DNA from: Sclerodactyla briareus
Lineage: Eukaryota; Echinodermata; Holothuroidea; Dendrochirotida; Sclerodactylidae
Direction: 5' to 3'
DNA length: 64,000 nt
Assembly (NCBI GenBank): GCA_026419785.1
Contig: JAODTK010001444.1
Span: forward strand, 1-64,000
Shown here in pieces: positions 39,501 to 54,500 of this stretch. The position numbers were made by a program, and so were the translations under genes. The notes below the pieces were generated by a model, which did not search any database, was not told where the DNA came from, and was given only the letters and a program-made list of their open reading frames with translations. Numbering within the stretch: position 1 is the stretch's first letter; every line of letters begins with the position of its first letter.

Positions 39501-42500
39501 GACTGACTTGGGAACCTGTTTTTGAGCCACTGCAGAACTAGGGTTTAATAGGCATTATTAAGAATGGGCCTGCCAACGTTACATGTATGGTGGGTGTGTA
39601 TCCATCAGAGAGCAGGAATCCAAGCAGCAGGGCAGATGGGGAATGGATGGAGAGAGTCACTGGTGAACAGACAAAAGATAAAATACAAGCAGTTCAGAGA
39701 TATATACTGATTGCATCCTGCAGCCCTGACTGTTTCTCATTCTCCTCATTCGTTGTCAGAACCTCTCCCCCTTGTAATGCCTTGCCATCTGTCTGCTTCC
39801 CTCTTCCTACAGTCTTCAGCTTTGCGGATCTCGAATCAACAAGCTGTCTCCCACTAATTCTTCCATCGCTCTTTCAATCCTTTCTCAGCGGCCTCGTCAA
39901 TAGTTGTTAAGCCCGCCCGTCCGTGCCCACCAACAAGAATCTCGAAGCAACAACCAATACCTCAATGTTTTCGTATGAAGGTCATCGGCTTATTATGGCC
40001 CGGTACGTCAAGCTTCCTGCCATGTACTCGGGATCGAGGGTCCTGAATTGGTCTTAGACCGCAGCTTGGTTGACTGTGAAGAGCACAATAAAGATGGTCA
40101 CCAGGTGTTCCCCATATGGTGGAATTTTTCCTTGGTCAAGAAGTTAGATTTTTTTTTGCCAAAATCTCGAAGAATTGGTAAAGATAATACTCAATCACCC
40201 CATTCCCTTACCCATAACTATTCAATGCATATCGCCTTCGCATCCGAACTAGATTTTGAACCTACAAAGACTGACATAAAATGTCATAATTCGCTGGTTG
40301 ATCTGGTGATTTTTGCAAAAGCCTTCCAATAATTCTGATATCATAGCATTTGATCTATGTAGACAACTAATTGGTATGAATGGTTCATTGGATATTGTTT
40401 CGAACAACACACTGTGTTGCATAGTTTTATGTAGTTCATGGCTAGAGGGAGGGAGGTTGGGGGTGGTAGAGAGATGCAGAAGCCTTGTGATACCACTCTA
40501 CAGTCCATGGGAATAATGAGGGGGCCCGACTGCACAAGTAGGTGACCGAGTGCAAGTTGGGAGAGAAGAAGTCACATGACGGGCAGGAAAGAAGCCAGAG
40601 AGCAGCGACACAGCTCATTCACATAACAATGCATGGCAAGAGAGGCCAGAACAAAAGACGTGCTTGTAAAACGTTTTAGAGTGGTAATGATACTCTGGTT
40701 TTCTCATATCATTTCTAGTTATAGGTGTGGCCTATACTATCAAATATGTAACTGTTCAAATTGTAAACCTTCTACACAAGTCCCTTGAAATTTGAATACC
40801 AATTATTATAGGTGGAGTTAGACTGATTATTACTTAAGAAGCACCAACATATATAGCAATTCCCTAGACCCAAACATTCATTGTCAGACGGTTTTGTATC
40901 CAGAATATCTTTCCTGTTTCCAAATGTACCCAACTGAAACTGGTTATTCAATGCCCAACCATAAGCTTTAGACATCTCCAGAACAATGAGCGTTCCATTC
41001 TCAGTTTTAAGCAGGTAGACTAGAGACTTGGGGAAATCTATGAGAGTGACAGACTGACAAACAGAATAATTGTAGGAAACAGACATGCAAACTTGTCCAC
41101 AGCACAGCAAATTACTCCAACATAGATGTGCTTTGAGACAGCACCAAGATAGGGTGAAGATCAAGTGAATGCTTGGCTCGCTCCATGCATAAACCATTGC
41201 AATACATGCCTGGTATGACTTCACTTTATGATGACACAGATACTACTTTCAGTTTTTTCAATGTTATAAGGACAAACTATTTCATGATTCGGTTAAATCA
41301 AATGCTCTTCGGCCCCCACGTTCCCCATTGCTCATGAAGTCTTAGTGATATATATTACATTCAAGGCATGAACGATTTCTCTCTTCTAAACAGAATCATG
41401 GATCACTGATGTCCAATATTATACACTATTGAATGTTGCCTTATTGTGAGTGTAATAATACCATGTACTTTCTCGAACAAGTTGTCCAAATAAGTTCTTG
41501 TCCATCTTCATTCTACCTGTTTATTACATATCATTATTCTAATTTTTGACTTTTTGAATTGTCTCCTGCATCTGCTTTTCTTTCTTTTGTTGTATGTAAT
41601 TTGGGCTAAATAAATTTGAATCTAGTCAAACTCCATGTGACTTAGTACAGTGCTGGGCCTAGATGTGGGACTTTCTTGGCCATCTTTCTCTTTTTGATAC
41701 TCACTAATGGCTGATGATTATGTTATATAAAACCAAGTATTGCTATCTTTAATCATTTAATAGTTTAAATAACATATTTTATTTGTTTTGAATGTGTTGA
41801 AACAGTGAACTTAATTGTTCTAATTAACTTGACTGTGCCAGGTAGAAATACAATATTCAATCTCTCAAGTCATGTATATTCTGAACTATCGAACTTAAGA
41901 ATACCACTAATGGCTGATGATTATGTTATATAAAACCAAGTATTGTTATATTTAATCATTTAATAGTTTAAATAACATATTTTATTCGTTTGAAATGAAA
42001 ACAGTGAAATTAATTGTTCTAATTAACTTGACTGTGCCAGGTAGAAATACAATATTCAATCTCTCAAGTCATGTATATTCTGAACTATCGAACTTAAGAA
42101 TACCCAGTATTAAACACAAAAACTGTTTATTGTTTCATAACATTACAGTGCAGTGTAACACAGCATTAACTTGTGGGAATTACGATGACAAACAAATCAT
42201 GCACCAAAATCACAGACAGCTACTACATTTTCCATTTGCCTCGCTGAGATGAAATACCACACCTCAAAGAATAGTTCAAAGGATTATTTACTAAATTATT
42301 CGAGAATAAAATTCTTACATGTGGACACCATCACCAACAAACAGCATTAGAAATAGTGTCGAACACTAAAATTGTGTATCAATTTTGGAAGTTATTGAGA
42401 AAACCAGTTTGCAATCTATAGTCTCCCATACGAACTGACCACTACAAATATTCAATTGATGAGGATTTCATGCTGCGACACCAGCCTATTCCAAATGCCG

Positions 42501-45500
42501 AAATCACCAGCATTCAAGACAAGACAGGTGGTTTTAAAATGCAACAGTGTGAACGAAAAAACAATGGGGCAGTTAGGACAGTAGGAGGAAAGGAACCATG
42601 GGCCACAGTTAATGACAATACCAACAGAAATGAAAATTGATAGAAAAAATTACTCGACTACTTTTAATGCAGAGGCCATCTCTAGCTAGAAAGAGAGTGA
42701 CAAGAAAGACAAAGAAGATTATAGAGAGGAGGAAAAGAGGGGGAAAGAGAAGACATGGAATGAATCATGTGTTTAACGTGTGGTAGTATGAATAGCCAAT
42801 TTACAGCAGCCCCCAAAAGGCAAAATGAAGGAATCATATCAACACAAAAGTGGTGATATAGTAGAGACCAGGAAACTGTAAATCCATCAGCTCAAACTAA
42901 ACCTGCATATGTTGTTCCCCTGCAGTTTTAAGTACAATAGTCATGGACAAGCACAGATGGATACATGTTGCAATCCCTCAACCGAAACTTGGTTACACCT
43001 ACAATGTTACACATTGAAGTATAATTCAGGCTTTCTTGGGTACAAAAAAAAAAAACAGAGCAAACAGTTTGTTGTAGGATTTTTTACTGTTTCTTCACCG
43101 AACAACTGAATATCTGCCCCTAGTACCTTACGGATGTTACTTTCACAGCCCTTTCTCTAATTATATCCCACTTCGGGGTTATTATGGTTTTGGCTTCGCC
43201 GTCTCTGCCGCTGCTGCGTCCGCACCCGCGTCCGCCACTTTTCTTGTTAGCGCCACACTCTCCAACACTTTGTCCGCCGTTTGAGCCGAAACTTGGCACA
43301 CAGTCATGTCCGCTTAGGTGAAATCTTGGTTGAGTTCAAAAGTGTGGGGCGTTCACCAACATGAACGGGGGAGGTTCGGCTTAATTTGCATAATTTGCAC
43401 ACATTCTCAAAAGTTGTTGAGATTGCACGAAAACTTGGTAGAGTGGATTATGTATTGGTCCCAAAAAAAGTGGAAGGTCATGTAGTGCAAGGTTCGGTTC
43501 AGAGGTCATAAAAATTACGCGGATGTTAAAAAAGTTTTGCCGGGATTTAAATTGAATGTGAAACTTAGTAGGGATGGACGAATGTTTTGGTCCGAAAAAA
43601 AGGGAGGACATTTTCAGGCGGTATTTTGAAGGTCACCAGAGGTCAAATTGGGGCTTATTATTCGAAAGGTTGTCAGATTCAACGAAAAACTTGGAAAGGT
43701 TTGTGGACGATGTTTGGTCCCGAAAAAAGTGGAGGACACTTCGGGGTCACAGAGGTCAAAGTCACGCTAAATTGCCCAATTTGCGCATTTCTCGGAAGTT
43801 GGTCTGATTTCCACGAACTGGGTAGGTGGAGGGACTATAATTGGTCCCGAAAGAATTGAAGATGTTATTTCAAGGTCACCAAAGGGTAAAATCACGCGAT
43901 TATCAAAAGTTTGTCGTCAGATTAAACGAAACTGGTAGGGACATGAAAGCCGCTTTTGAGTCTACATTCTCGGGTGAAAAATTGCACTATAAAAAGCTAT
44001 CAATTATCGTTATATCCCATAATTGCCATCCACATGGCAACTTATATACAGCCATCTTCACCAACTGATCGCGAGGTGGGGGATATACACGTTGGCGGTT
44101 TTTTACCCTCAGCATGGTCTAGTTTCATATTAGTAGTATTTTTTAATGTTTGAAAAACAAACTGCCCATATTGTATGGTGGGGATCATTTATGCCCAACT
44201 CGCATTTAATTCACATGGATTTTGTTTTTGGCCATAAACACCATGGAAATCATGTCCAATGTTCATGTTAACCAGATATCTTTGAACATTGGGAGGTGGA
44301 AAGAGGACATATAATAACACCATAAATCAGAAGGTTCTACTAGTTGCATTGTTGAGTTTACTCAATTTACTTTTCAAGGAATTTGAGAAATTGATGTGAC
44401 CCGTGGGACGAGTTATCAGGTTGAACAGTTTTGTATGACTATCAGTTGCCAATAATTGTTCTTTTTCAACAGGATTTTGAAAAGTAATTGTTTTGCATGC
44501 CCATTCCCACTGATGACACTTTGAGGGGCAATGTGTCACTTCAGATTGTGCTCGGCATGAAAAATGTGTTGTTTCACTAAACTAAACAATACAGTCTATG
44601 TGTTGGATTCTCTTAACATAATTGATGGAACGTACCACATGTCAGGTGAACAAACAGGACATTAGAGTTTACCATAGCTCATAGAACCTAACCTTGCTGC
44701 TGCCATATATGTGATAAATAATTGGAATAACCATTTACCTCTGTTAAAAATATATTTGGTAATACTGCCCTTTATCCTGTGGAACTGTCTCTGCTCAGAA
44801 CTCTCTTCAAAGGTGGAATGAAAGCATGGGAAAACCTTTGTAGCAGATGAGCAAACACTCTGGCCTTAACCCCCCCATTCCATTCATGTATTGATAGTAT
44901 GACACCTGTGGTAGATACAGTAAGTGATAATGTAAGTGACTGCAATGAATTGCACTGAAAATAGAAAAAAAATGCTTCACTAATGAATGCGTATGATCAA
45001 ACAACGAAATAAGGAAGATACATTGACAAATTTTGGCTATTTACCAAAACACCACGGGCTCTCGCTTGGTTAGTTTAGAGAGGCAAACATAGGCAGCTCC
45101 ATTGTCAGTCTGAAAATGATATTAATAGTGAAAAATGCCCAAAAGACCAAACACCAAAAAACCCTGAGTGATAAGACTGCAACTAAAGTTATTACTCACT
45201 CTGTCCTGTAGTTTGTAGGGGGGAAAGGGAATCAAGGCAGTTGTTTGGAAGGAGAATAATAAAATAGTAGTGTCAGCTTTCCATTATACAGTTAACATCA
45301 ATAGTAATAAATAAGAACTGTAGTCCTTCAAACAACGATACCCTAGGTTAATGAGTTTAACAACACAGCGATGCATCAGTCTTGAAACGTGTCAGTACAC
45401 AGAGAATAAGATACTGGAGATGACTGAAACAGGTTTTTGTGGTGATGCCTTGCCTTCACAAAAATACCTTGGAACTGGAAAGGTATCCCATGTGGCGCTG

Positions 45501-48500
45501 TGTGCACACTTATGGAGGTGACATCATGTTATGCTCCACTGATCGTGTTAGGTGGAGCTCAATGACGTTATGCTCCATTGAGCTCTACCTAACACCGGAC
45601 AGTGTTTTCCCTCAGTTGGTGCTTACCAGATGAATGGCAGTAGGTCATCTTGTTCCAGTCTTCCTATGAGACCGGAGCCTGGGACCATCCTGCTTGTCTA
45701 TCAATAGGTAATAGGAGGGGAGGGGGAAGACTTTGTTCCCCCCTTACCACCAAGTGTTTTGACTAGACTGAAATCAGGCTCCTTTGTGAGTTGTGGGCAA
45801 ATCCCCTTTCCTCCATAATCTGTCTCTAGGTCTAATAATCAGCACCACCTGACCTCCTGATGTAATGTACACCTGGTTCAAGCAGAGATCTCCCTACAAA
45901 GGCACTAGATACTCATTGATAGTTTTGATTAACACATAACAATCTTCTCTGTCTTAGAGATTAACCTTACGAGGAAAGATTGAACGGTCTTGGTCTAACT
46001 TCGATGGAACTGACACGAGGTGAATTGATTCAGGTGTTCAAATGTTCATGGGCTTCGAGGTCCTTTCCTCCCACTATTCATTTGTTTAAAAAAAATACCA
46101 CAATACCAAAAAATTGCCTCAAGCTTTGTGGGAAATGACTTAGATAGGGCATCGGAATCTTTCTTCTCGGCAAGAGTTATTAAGGAGTGGAATAGTCTTT
46201 CCTAAGATGTTGTTTTTGTCTACTATTGTGAATGCCTTCAAGAACAGTCTTGATTCATTCAGAATTGTGGGCGATTCTTTAGGCATCTGGGTTGTTTTTC
46301 TTCTCTTTTGGGCTTTTGTATCACGTATAGAAGAATTTACTGTAGCACACATTTCGCATTGAAGGTGACGAAATCCGCATCACCTCATGGCTCCAACGTC
46401 TCCCTCCGATTACACAGCCCTCTATAACTTTCAAAAAATCATTCAAGAATATTCCATCCACTGCAATGTTAAATTTTCATTAGTATAAATTTGATACTTA
46501 CAAGCTTTAACTTTTTTTATCGTAATAATGGGGAAATCCCTACCACCTTTTTTTCAGCCTGTCTTGTTTTGAAACATAGTTTTGTAAACAGAAGTGTTGC
46601 CATTCATGGCTCATTTTTGGCGATCCTATCATTCAGTGGGCACATGCAGACATTACTATAAATCTGCATGATTATTTATAGTTTGGAGTGGCAACGGTTG
46701 CCATTCAGTGCTCATTTGGCGATCCTATCATTCAGTTGTATTGTGTGGCGACGATTCAGGACATTACCATCGAAAAAATCTGCTGATTATTATTGTGATT
46801 ATTCATGATTATTATGATTGCATTGGCACTTGTAACCAGACACATAGTGAAGTTGGTTGACGGTGTGTATGATGATCCTGACCGTTTCGGGTAAATATTG
46901 GTTATTCTCCCTGTCAAGACCATATGGGGAAGAATAAGTTCTGAAACTTTTTAACTACCATTAATTGTCTTTTGGGTATATTAGTTGAGATGCACGCTTG
47001 TCAGAAACTGAAGTTGAAACAGAAAGGTGCCACTTAGCGCTAGCCTGAAAAACAGCCTAGGCCTCGGTTTGTGAACGCAGGCTTTATACAGGTACTAAAG
47101 CCGGTGAGCGCAGGCTAGGCTGTGTAGTTGCTTTCGGAGTCTCATGCTATCCATGAGGACTTGTCCTTCTGACCCTTTCTCACTAAACTAATAAATTAAA
47201 CTACACTAAACTAAATCGTGTGAAATGTTTACAAACTAAAGAGTATTACCACTGTAAACGAATTGATTACCTAGGTGCCTGTAAACAGTAAACAGTCTCA
47301 TCCATGCCCTCATATATCTACTTACCCTTACCCGACTAAGCCCTTGGAAGGATGTGAAGTTGACGTAGGATCAGAGCCAGCCATTAGGGTCCATGGCCTT
47401 GAGGCCAGGGGCCCGGTGGATCATGCACTGGAGCTCTTGTTTTTGTCGTTGTAGACTACAACTTGACTTCCAAGTTTTCCAAGGCTTACTGATGAGTAAG
47501 ACCATGAGAGATCTTAGGGGAATTTGGTTTAGTAAGTTTTTAGATGAATTGATCTGCTGCCAAATCAATCCGCGTGATGCCTCAATTTAATGTCCTCTTA
47601 GTGCTGACTAAAAGGTTTTGAGTCTCAGCTCTGGATTGGGAATAATGCCTTCATTTTCTAACTTTCCCCTAAAGGCCCCATCGTCATCTAACAGATTTGC
47701 CTTTAAAAACACAGGTAAAAAGAGGACATATTGAACCCCCCCCCCCACCACAGCCCCAAATTTGGGGGTTTTAAAAACATTTTCCCTTGTCAAGTTATCC
47801 ATTTAGAGACGTTTTGAAAACAGAAGTTGAAGGAATCTACTGACATCATGAGGGGGAATGCTGCAAAGGCTGCCCATAGAAGCGACCCTAAACAGTGAAT
47901 TTTATAACAGAAATACAAAAAATAGGTATTTATTAGAAATTGATGAGATTTTGATATCTTGTGAATGATGTTGTAAGATCTCACCCATAGTTTGTTTGCT
48001 ACAGCAATTTCGAAAGTGCATATTTTACTTAGCATTATGGGGGGATTCCACGATTACCCCGTGATGTCACAAGGCATATTTTACGATAGATGGGTTTGGC
48101 TGGCCATAATGTCATAAGTGAAACTCCAATGCTCATGTAGAGCACCACACACTATTGGTATCCGGTCACATTTGAAAGCCTGTCTGTCTCATATTAGGAA
48201 TAATGCCACATTTTCTAACTATTTTACCTCACTAGCTATTCCTATGGGCTTTTTCCTAACACCGAGTTGCTCCCTTTACTCCATGCCAATGTGGAGCACC
48301 ACACACTTATCGCATCCAGACACATTTCAAGCCTTTGCAAGAAAGGTAAAAAATTTGGAATCCCACACCCAACCCAACCACTCGGATGCTCTCTAAAACT
48401 CAAGTTTCCATCACCTCATTGAAGGAAAAGATCCTGCAAGATCTGTTTGCCAAGGAGCACTCTTTGGTCTTTTTTGCTTCTCGGTGCCTCGTGCTGGCAT

Positions 48501-51500
48501 TTGCCACCCGCTAGTCAGTCTTGACTTGGGGGAACATTTTGTCTACTCTTGAGATGAGACTCAAAATCAAAGCTCATACTAGCCAACTACCCCTTGATGA
48601 CATAAAAAATTAGCATTTGAATAGACACAAGAATCCGGTGGTTTCGGACTCACGATCAACGTTATCCTCATCCTTTTCCATTCGTCATCAACGGTCCAGC
48701 ATTTGCACCCTGCTAGTTCAGTCTTGACTTGGGGGAACATTTTGTCTACTCTTGAGATGAGACCTCAAAGCTCAAATACTAGCCAAATACCCCTTGATGA
48801 CATAAAAAATTAGCATTTGAATAGACACAAGAATCCGGTGGTTTCGGACTCACGATCAACGTTATCCTCATCCTTTTCAAGTCCGTCATCAACGTGTCCC
48901 ATTTCGCCGTCTCTTCCGCTGGTGCGTCGTCTTGACCTGGTTCTTCTGCAGCTTCCTCATCCTGTTTCTTGCCTGCAATAAGTAAAGGACGCGTGGGTGG
49001 TGCATCACCACCCTCCCCACCACTCGGCTGGGGGCCGACCACTGCCGTGATCTGGATACCTCATCCTTGGGGGCGAGTTCTGGTCTATCTCCAGGGTCTT
49101 GCTCTTGTGTCCCGATGACACTGTGATGGTGAGCTTCTTGGGGCCCGTTGATTCCTTCTTCTCGACCGGGCATAGCCATGGAACTGTGACGGTGGGGGGC
49201 TTTCCTGGGTGGGCTGTGTGATGGGGGCTGTGGGGGGCTCTGCAGAGAGAACAATGGTGCTACGTGCTACTGAAGCTGGCAGGAAATGACAAGCAGCAAA
49301 GCTATGGTGGAAGCAGGGAAGGGGAGGGGGGTCAACATGAACAAGGGATGGAAGCAAGTAGGAGGAAGTCTTTAAAAAAGCAAGTCATCAGTGACAATGC
49401 AGTTATGTCATGTTCAATGTCACATCCTGTAACAGATAGTTCTCAAGTGGCAGTCCAAGATGTGCATTCCACAACCATTCAAATGATAGTAGAGCTCCAC
49501 TTATGCTCATGTTTTTTAGCATCCCACCAAAAATCTTGGAACGTTTTCCTCATAAACAACCAATTGCTTTCTTTTCTACCCTGCCTTTTTTCAGTTGCGG
49601 GCACTAGATTCATTACTCCCCCATACCCTATACACTGCTATGCAATATGTATGAACAATGGGAACATGCTATTTTTCACATTTTAAATACTTCATCATGA
49701 CACCTGTGATGCAATATAATCCGAAGCAAGTGTTGGTTCATCTTCATTTTCTGGGAGATTCTGCTGTTCTGCTTATATGTTATCATTCCACCAAAAAGAC
49801 TTGAGAACCCTGGTCTTATAAACATCTAATTGACTTGCTGCCAAATACTGGCTTTTCTACCCTGCCCTTTTTTTTTCAGTTGTGGCCATTTAGAATCATT
49901 ACTATACAGTATACACTGCTGTGCATGAACAATGGAACATGCTATTTTTCACATTTTAAATACTTCATCATGACACCTGTGATGCAATCTAATTTTGAAA
50001 CAAGCGTGCTTTCATTATTTCATGTTCACACGAGATTCTCTGCTTCTTAAAGAAGCTCTTCTCCTTGTCCAGCCACTAGGTGTTTCGATATTGATTTTTT
50101 TATTTTATGACTCAGCTGTGAGGATTTTTAATATGAAGTCTATGAAATTATTTTGTCATGAGAATCTCATTTGGTCCTGCAGGCCGCCACAGTAATTGTG
50201 TGAAATGGAAAACTGCCTGCTTATCATTGGAAGCACCTGATTGCTCAGAATGTACATTTCAAATTTGATCCGAAGCCTCCTCGTGGCCATGTAGGTCAAC
50301 CAAGCAACATAAGGGCTTGACATGGTTCAGGTATGATAAGGCATATGTGTCGTATCTTCAGAGGGGGTTCATCTCCTCCAGGTTTCTACTCATATCTATC
50401 TATACAATAGACTCTGGGTTTTGTTAAACAACCTAACTAATCTGGACAGAAAATAGGCTTCAGCAAATGGCAAGCTAATGACCTGAAACTATACTCTGGG
50501 TTTGATTCTTACTGATTCAAATGGACATGATAGACAGGTGGGAATGTGTATGTGCTCTCGTGGTATGAGGAAAAGGATCAGAACTACAGGTTCAACAAGT
50601 CATCAAACATTCATTATTTATGAATCCAAGGTGTATGAAAGCGATAAATTACACAGACAGCAAGCACATAGAGTAGCTGTACATATTGAAGTGATTGGAA
50701 AATAAGGGTTCAACTATTGATGACTGGTTTTAATTGATGGCACCCACGATCAGTGGGAATAAGAAACAAAAATGACGGGGTAGGGGGAAGGCTTATAAGG
50801 AAATCTTCACCTGACAGTTTTTCATGAACATGCCAAACAAAACATTTTCAAGTGATTAAAAAATAAGGGGTTCAACCATTGGTGACTGATTTTACTTACA
50901 TTGATGGCAGTAATCAGTTGGGCATAAGTAACAAAACTGCGAGAGATAGTTTGACTGATTTGTTCAAAATGCTAATGGCACTGAGGGATGGCTTCCACAA
51001 AAAGGTCCCAGCATGAGCTTTCACGGTTCAGAGATCGGACACGACCTACGGACAGGCGGACAGACAGACCGACAAGGCGGACAGAAATACAGAAGACAGA
51101 CCACACACACAACAAAGTGCCCCTATGTCTCTCCTGGAACAAAGTTCAGGAGAGGACAAAAAAGGATATGTACTCCATAATGGGGACCACCTACAAGTAT
51201 GAGCTTCATCACTCCCGGTGGGTTGAGGTTATTGGGTTAACGAGCTGAAATGGCCATATATCAATTTTTTACAATTTTCCCATTCTTCCCAACCTGACCC
51301 TGTGTGTCTACACCAGAAACAATCGGGTTCTTAACTCCCAATAAGAAAGCTACACACCAAATTTCAACTTGATTGGACCAAGCATTTCTGGACTTATCCT
51401 CTCCACAGATTTCAACTTTGACCTTTAATGACCTCAGATGACGACCCCAAAAACAAAAGAAGAGTTGTGTACACATATGGGAAACCCAAACATACCAGTG

Positions 51501-54500
51501 TGAGCTTCATGCATCAGGGTGGGGTCGAGTTATGCTCTGGGGGGGGGGGGGAGGACAATATGACTCACTCTGTTTGGGGTATATGGGGTGATCATCAATT
51601 AACAAGTGCATTAGGGCAAGCAAGGAATATCTTAGGTATACTCTGAAAGAACTGTGACTGCTACACACACATCAAAGGTATTCTTCTAAGGAATTAAACA
51701 AACAGGGATGTCACCCTGAAGACTTGGGAAGAACACTAAATATCAAATTGAATGTATTACTCAGTCTGGAGAGATCTGCTGGACCTATCAAAAAATATCA
51801 GCTGTCTGCAATACCAAAGAGGCCACAACCATAACATAAATCCTTGTTAGAAACAAACAGATAGGGAAAGAGTAAGAGTGAGAACTTCATTTCTGTCTGT
51901 AAGGGTTAAAAGGTTGACTAACCAGAGTTACAAGCATACAGTTCATTTATTGCAATAGTCACTCTGATTAATGGGCCCGTATCAGCCTGATATGGTAAAT
52001 ATAGAAAATTTGACTACATCTATATTCGGAAATTATACTGAAAAGTCTTCTCATTTGAAAGGGGAGAGGATAAGCTTTCATTTCACGTATGGTTCTGAGT
52101 GGGAGAAGTTGGGTCCCACTGATGGTTTTACATAGCATTTGACTTCATTAGCCGCTTGCTTTCGTCTTCCCTACGTGACACAACGAATTCATCTGTAGAA
52201 GCAATGACATTGAGACCGCCATCATATATTTCCTGCATCTCCAATGGGTTCATTTCCCTGCATGCAAGCTCCCAGGGCTATACTTCAAAATTCCTGTTTT
52301 TTGGACCCCACTGATCATGTTTTGGAGGAAACATCAAAAGCCCTGCTGTGGAATTTGTGGTCTCTCAAAAGCTCACAACATTCTTTTACTCATTTATGGG
52401 ACTGTAATGCAATAGCCTCATCATTTTGGCCCTACCGCTCTGTTTGTTGGTTGTCATGGAAATGGGGAAACCCCATTAACCTTGCGGAATATACTTTGAC
52501 CAGCCAAGATGATTCTTTTCCTTCTATTACAAGTAGATTGCTCTCCATTTCTTTTTCAATCAAAAGGTAAATATGAATGTTTAGAATATTTATCATCCTA
52601 TATGCGCCTCAGGAATACTTGATAATGAATTAGGTCCAATTTAGTGATGCAACACAGGTATAGGCTTTAGGCCTAGGCTAGGCTTCCATTGACTTTGCAA
52701 ACGACTCTGTACTTAAAGTACCCATTTTTTAATTTCAATTTTTATTTTGGAGAGGGGGGGGGGACTCAAAATCATTAAAACATGTCTCCTGCATCAAACA
52801 AGGGAATATATCAAAGGTTGGATTATTTTGGATCAATCTAGTAGTATTTTTTCATGTCTAGGGACTTCTTGCGGTTTAGCTGTGATAACAGTTTTAAAAA
52901 CAACAAGTCCGCCCCATTGGCAGCCTACGTGTACAGGAACACGCACTCCCATAATAAGAATTAATATTAGATCACATGTATTATATACAAACCATATTCA
53001 ATGCAATAGAAGAGCACTTCATTAATGCAAACACAGAGGCATAGACGATTTACCGAAAACTCATTCAAAGCACACCCAGGTTATTACTGCTCATCACATG
53101 GCCAAAATATCGATTAACCTTAATTTATACACCGGCGTGCTTCTACTAGAGCATGAGTTTCTATCGGAATGATTACGGTATACAACATTATAAACTGATA
53201 TAAACTTATCCTGTTATTGCAGTAGTGATTTTTTTGGTTTTGAGTTTCAATTATCACTAATTTCAAAGCAAGATACAGGGGAACACGATTCAGTTCTGGC
53301 CAAGAAAGCCACCGTACCTGCTATGGCAATACCAGCTTTGCTGTGGAACATCTTGGTACGTCGTTCTGATTCTCATCTTTCTCGTCTGTGGAAGGAGAAG
53401 AAGAAAGGGACTCATTGGCCAAACGAAGGCCAGATTGTAATTGTATCGGAACATGAGGAAGCGGCTCTCTGTGAATTAAACTAGTAAGTACATGTCAGAT
53501 AGTGAAGCAACGTTCAACACGTGTTATATAATGTTTTCTTTTTTATATAGTCAGCTCTCAGGGGGTGCAACTTGCATGGAACATTTATATGCTATAGCCA
53601 ACTCATCTCATATATTCTAGAAAGTATCATGTAAGCCAGTTCATGGGTGTGAGTATGCACGCTTACAACCAAGTCTGGGCTTGCAGGCCAAGGTACAGGG
53701 AACATTTCTCCATCGTGTTATCAGTATGGCACCACATCATAACTGTCATTTTTCTTTGTAAACAAACCAACTTCATTCCATATTTTACTATGTCAATGAT
53801 GATGAGTATGAAGGGAATTTGCCAAGTTTCGGGTTGGTAGGTCATGTAATTTTTGTCAGGTGAGTTCCAAAAGGTCGTTCAGCTGATCCTGCTATTAACA
53901 GGTTCCCCTAAGATCAGGAATGTCTCAACTCTGTTTTTTAACTGAGAAAACAGAATGTTTTTTTTTTTCATATTCCTGGGTTGTCGAGTAATCCAGCCAA
54001 TGCATGAAGCTTGTTATTATGGCAAAGAAGGTTGGTACTCAATCATTTTTTTATGGGACTGATTCACCAGACAGTGAGTCAGTATGTGCCTTTCAGATAT
54101 CCTTTCTTATTGGGGTAAATTTTTCACCATAATTTTTATTCATCAATAGAAATGAAATTTAAAATTTTTCCAATCATATAAACACCCTTAGCAACTCATC
54201 TGAGCCTACTTACTGCTTTTCCTTCTCACTTACCCCACATTTTCTAGATTCAGGCACCAGGTTCAGTTTTGTTCATTAATTTCTGATTCCTTCACTCTAT
54301 ATTGTTCAGTTATGCAGTGGCAAGAGTTGTAGTAGTTCTTGCCTTCATCATTTTCACATCAGCAACACATTTCTTCTGAGAATTGATTGCATCAGATTGT
54401 GTAATTCTGAGGGCTGCATAAAACAGCTTTTGTCATTGGTCAGTAGCCTCATTAGTATGCTGTGTATACAACAGCAATTTTGATTGGTCGGAAGTATCTG

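Noticed and set aside
40772-41224. 150-residue minus-strand ORF
   Set aside because: It lies in the large intron, has no recognised domain or splice borders, and its hydrophobic/Cys-rich composition looks random.
49264-49686. 140-residue plus-strand ORF
   Set aside because: It overlaps one copy of a tandem duplication, is not shared by the second copy and has no domain.
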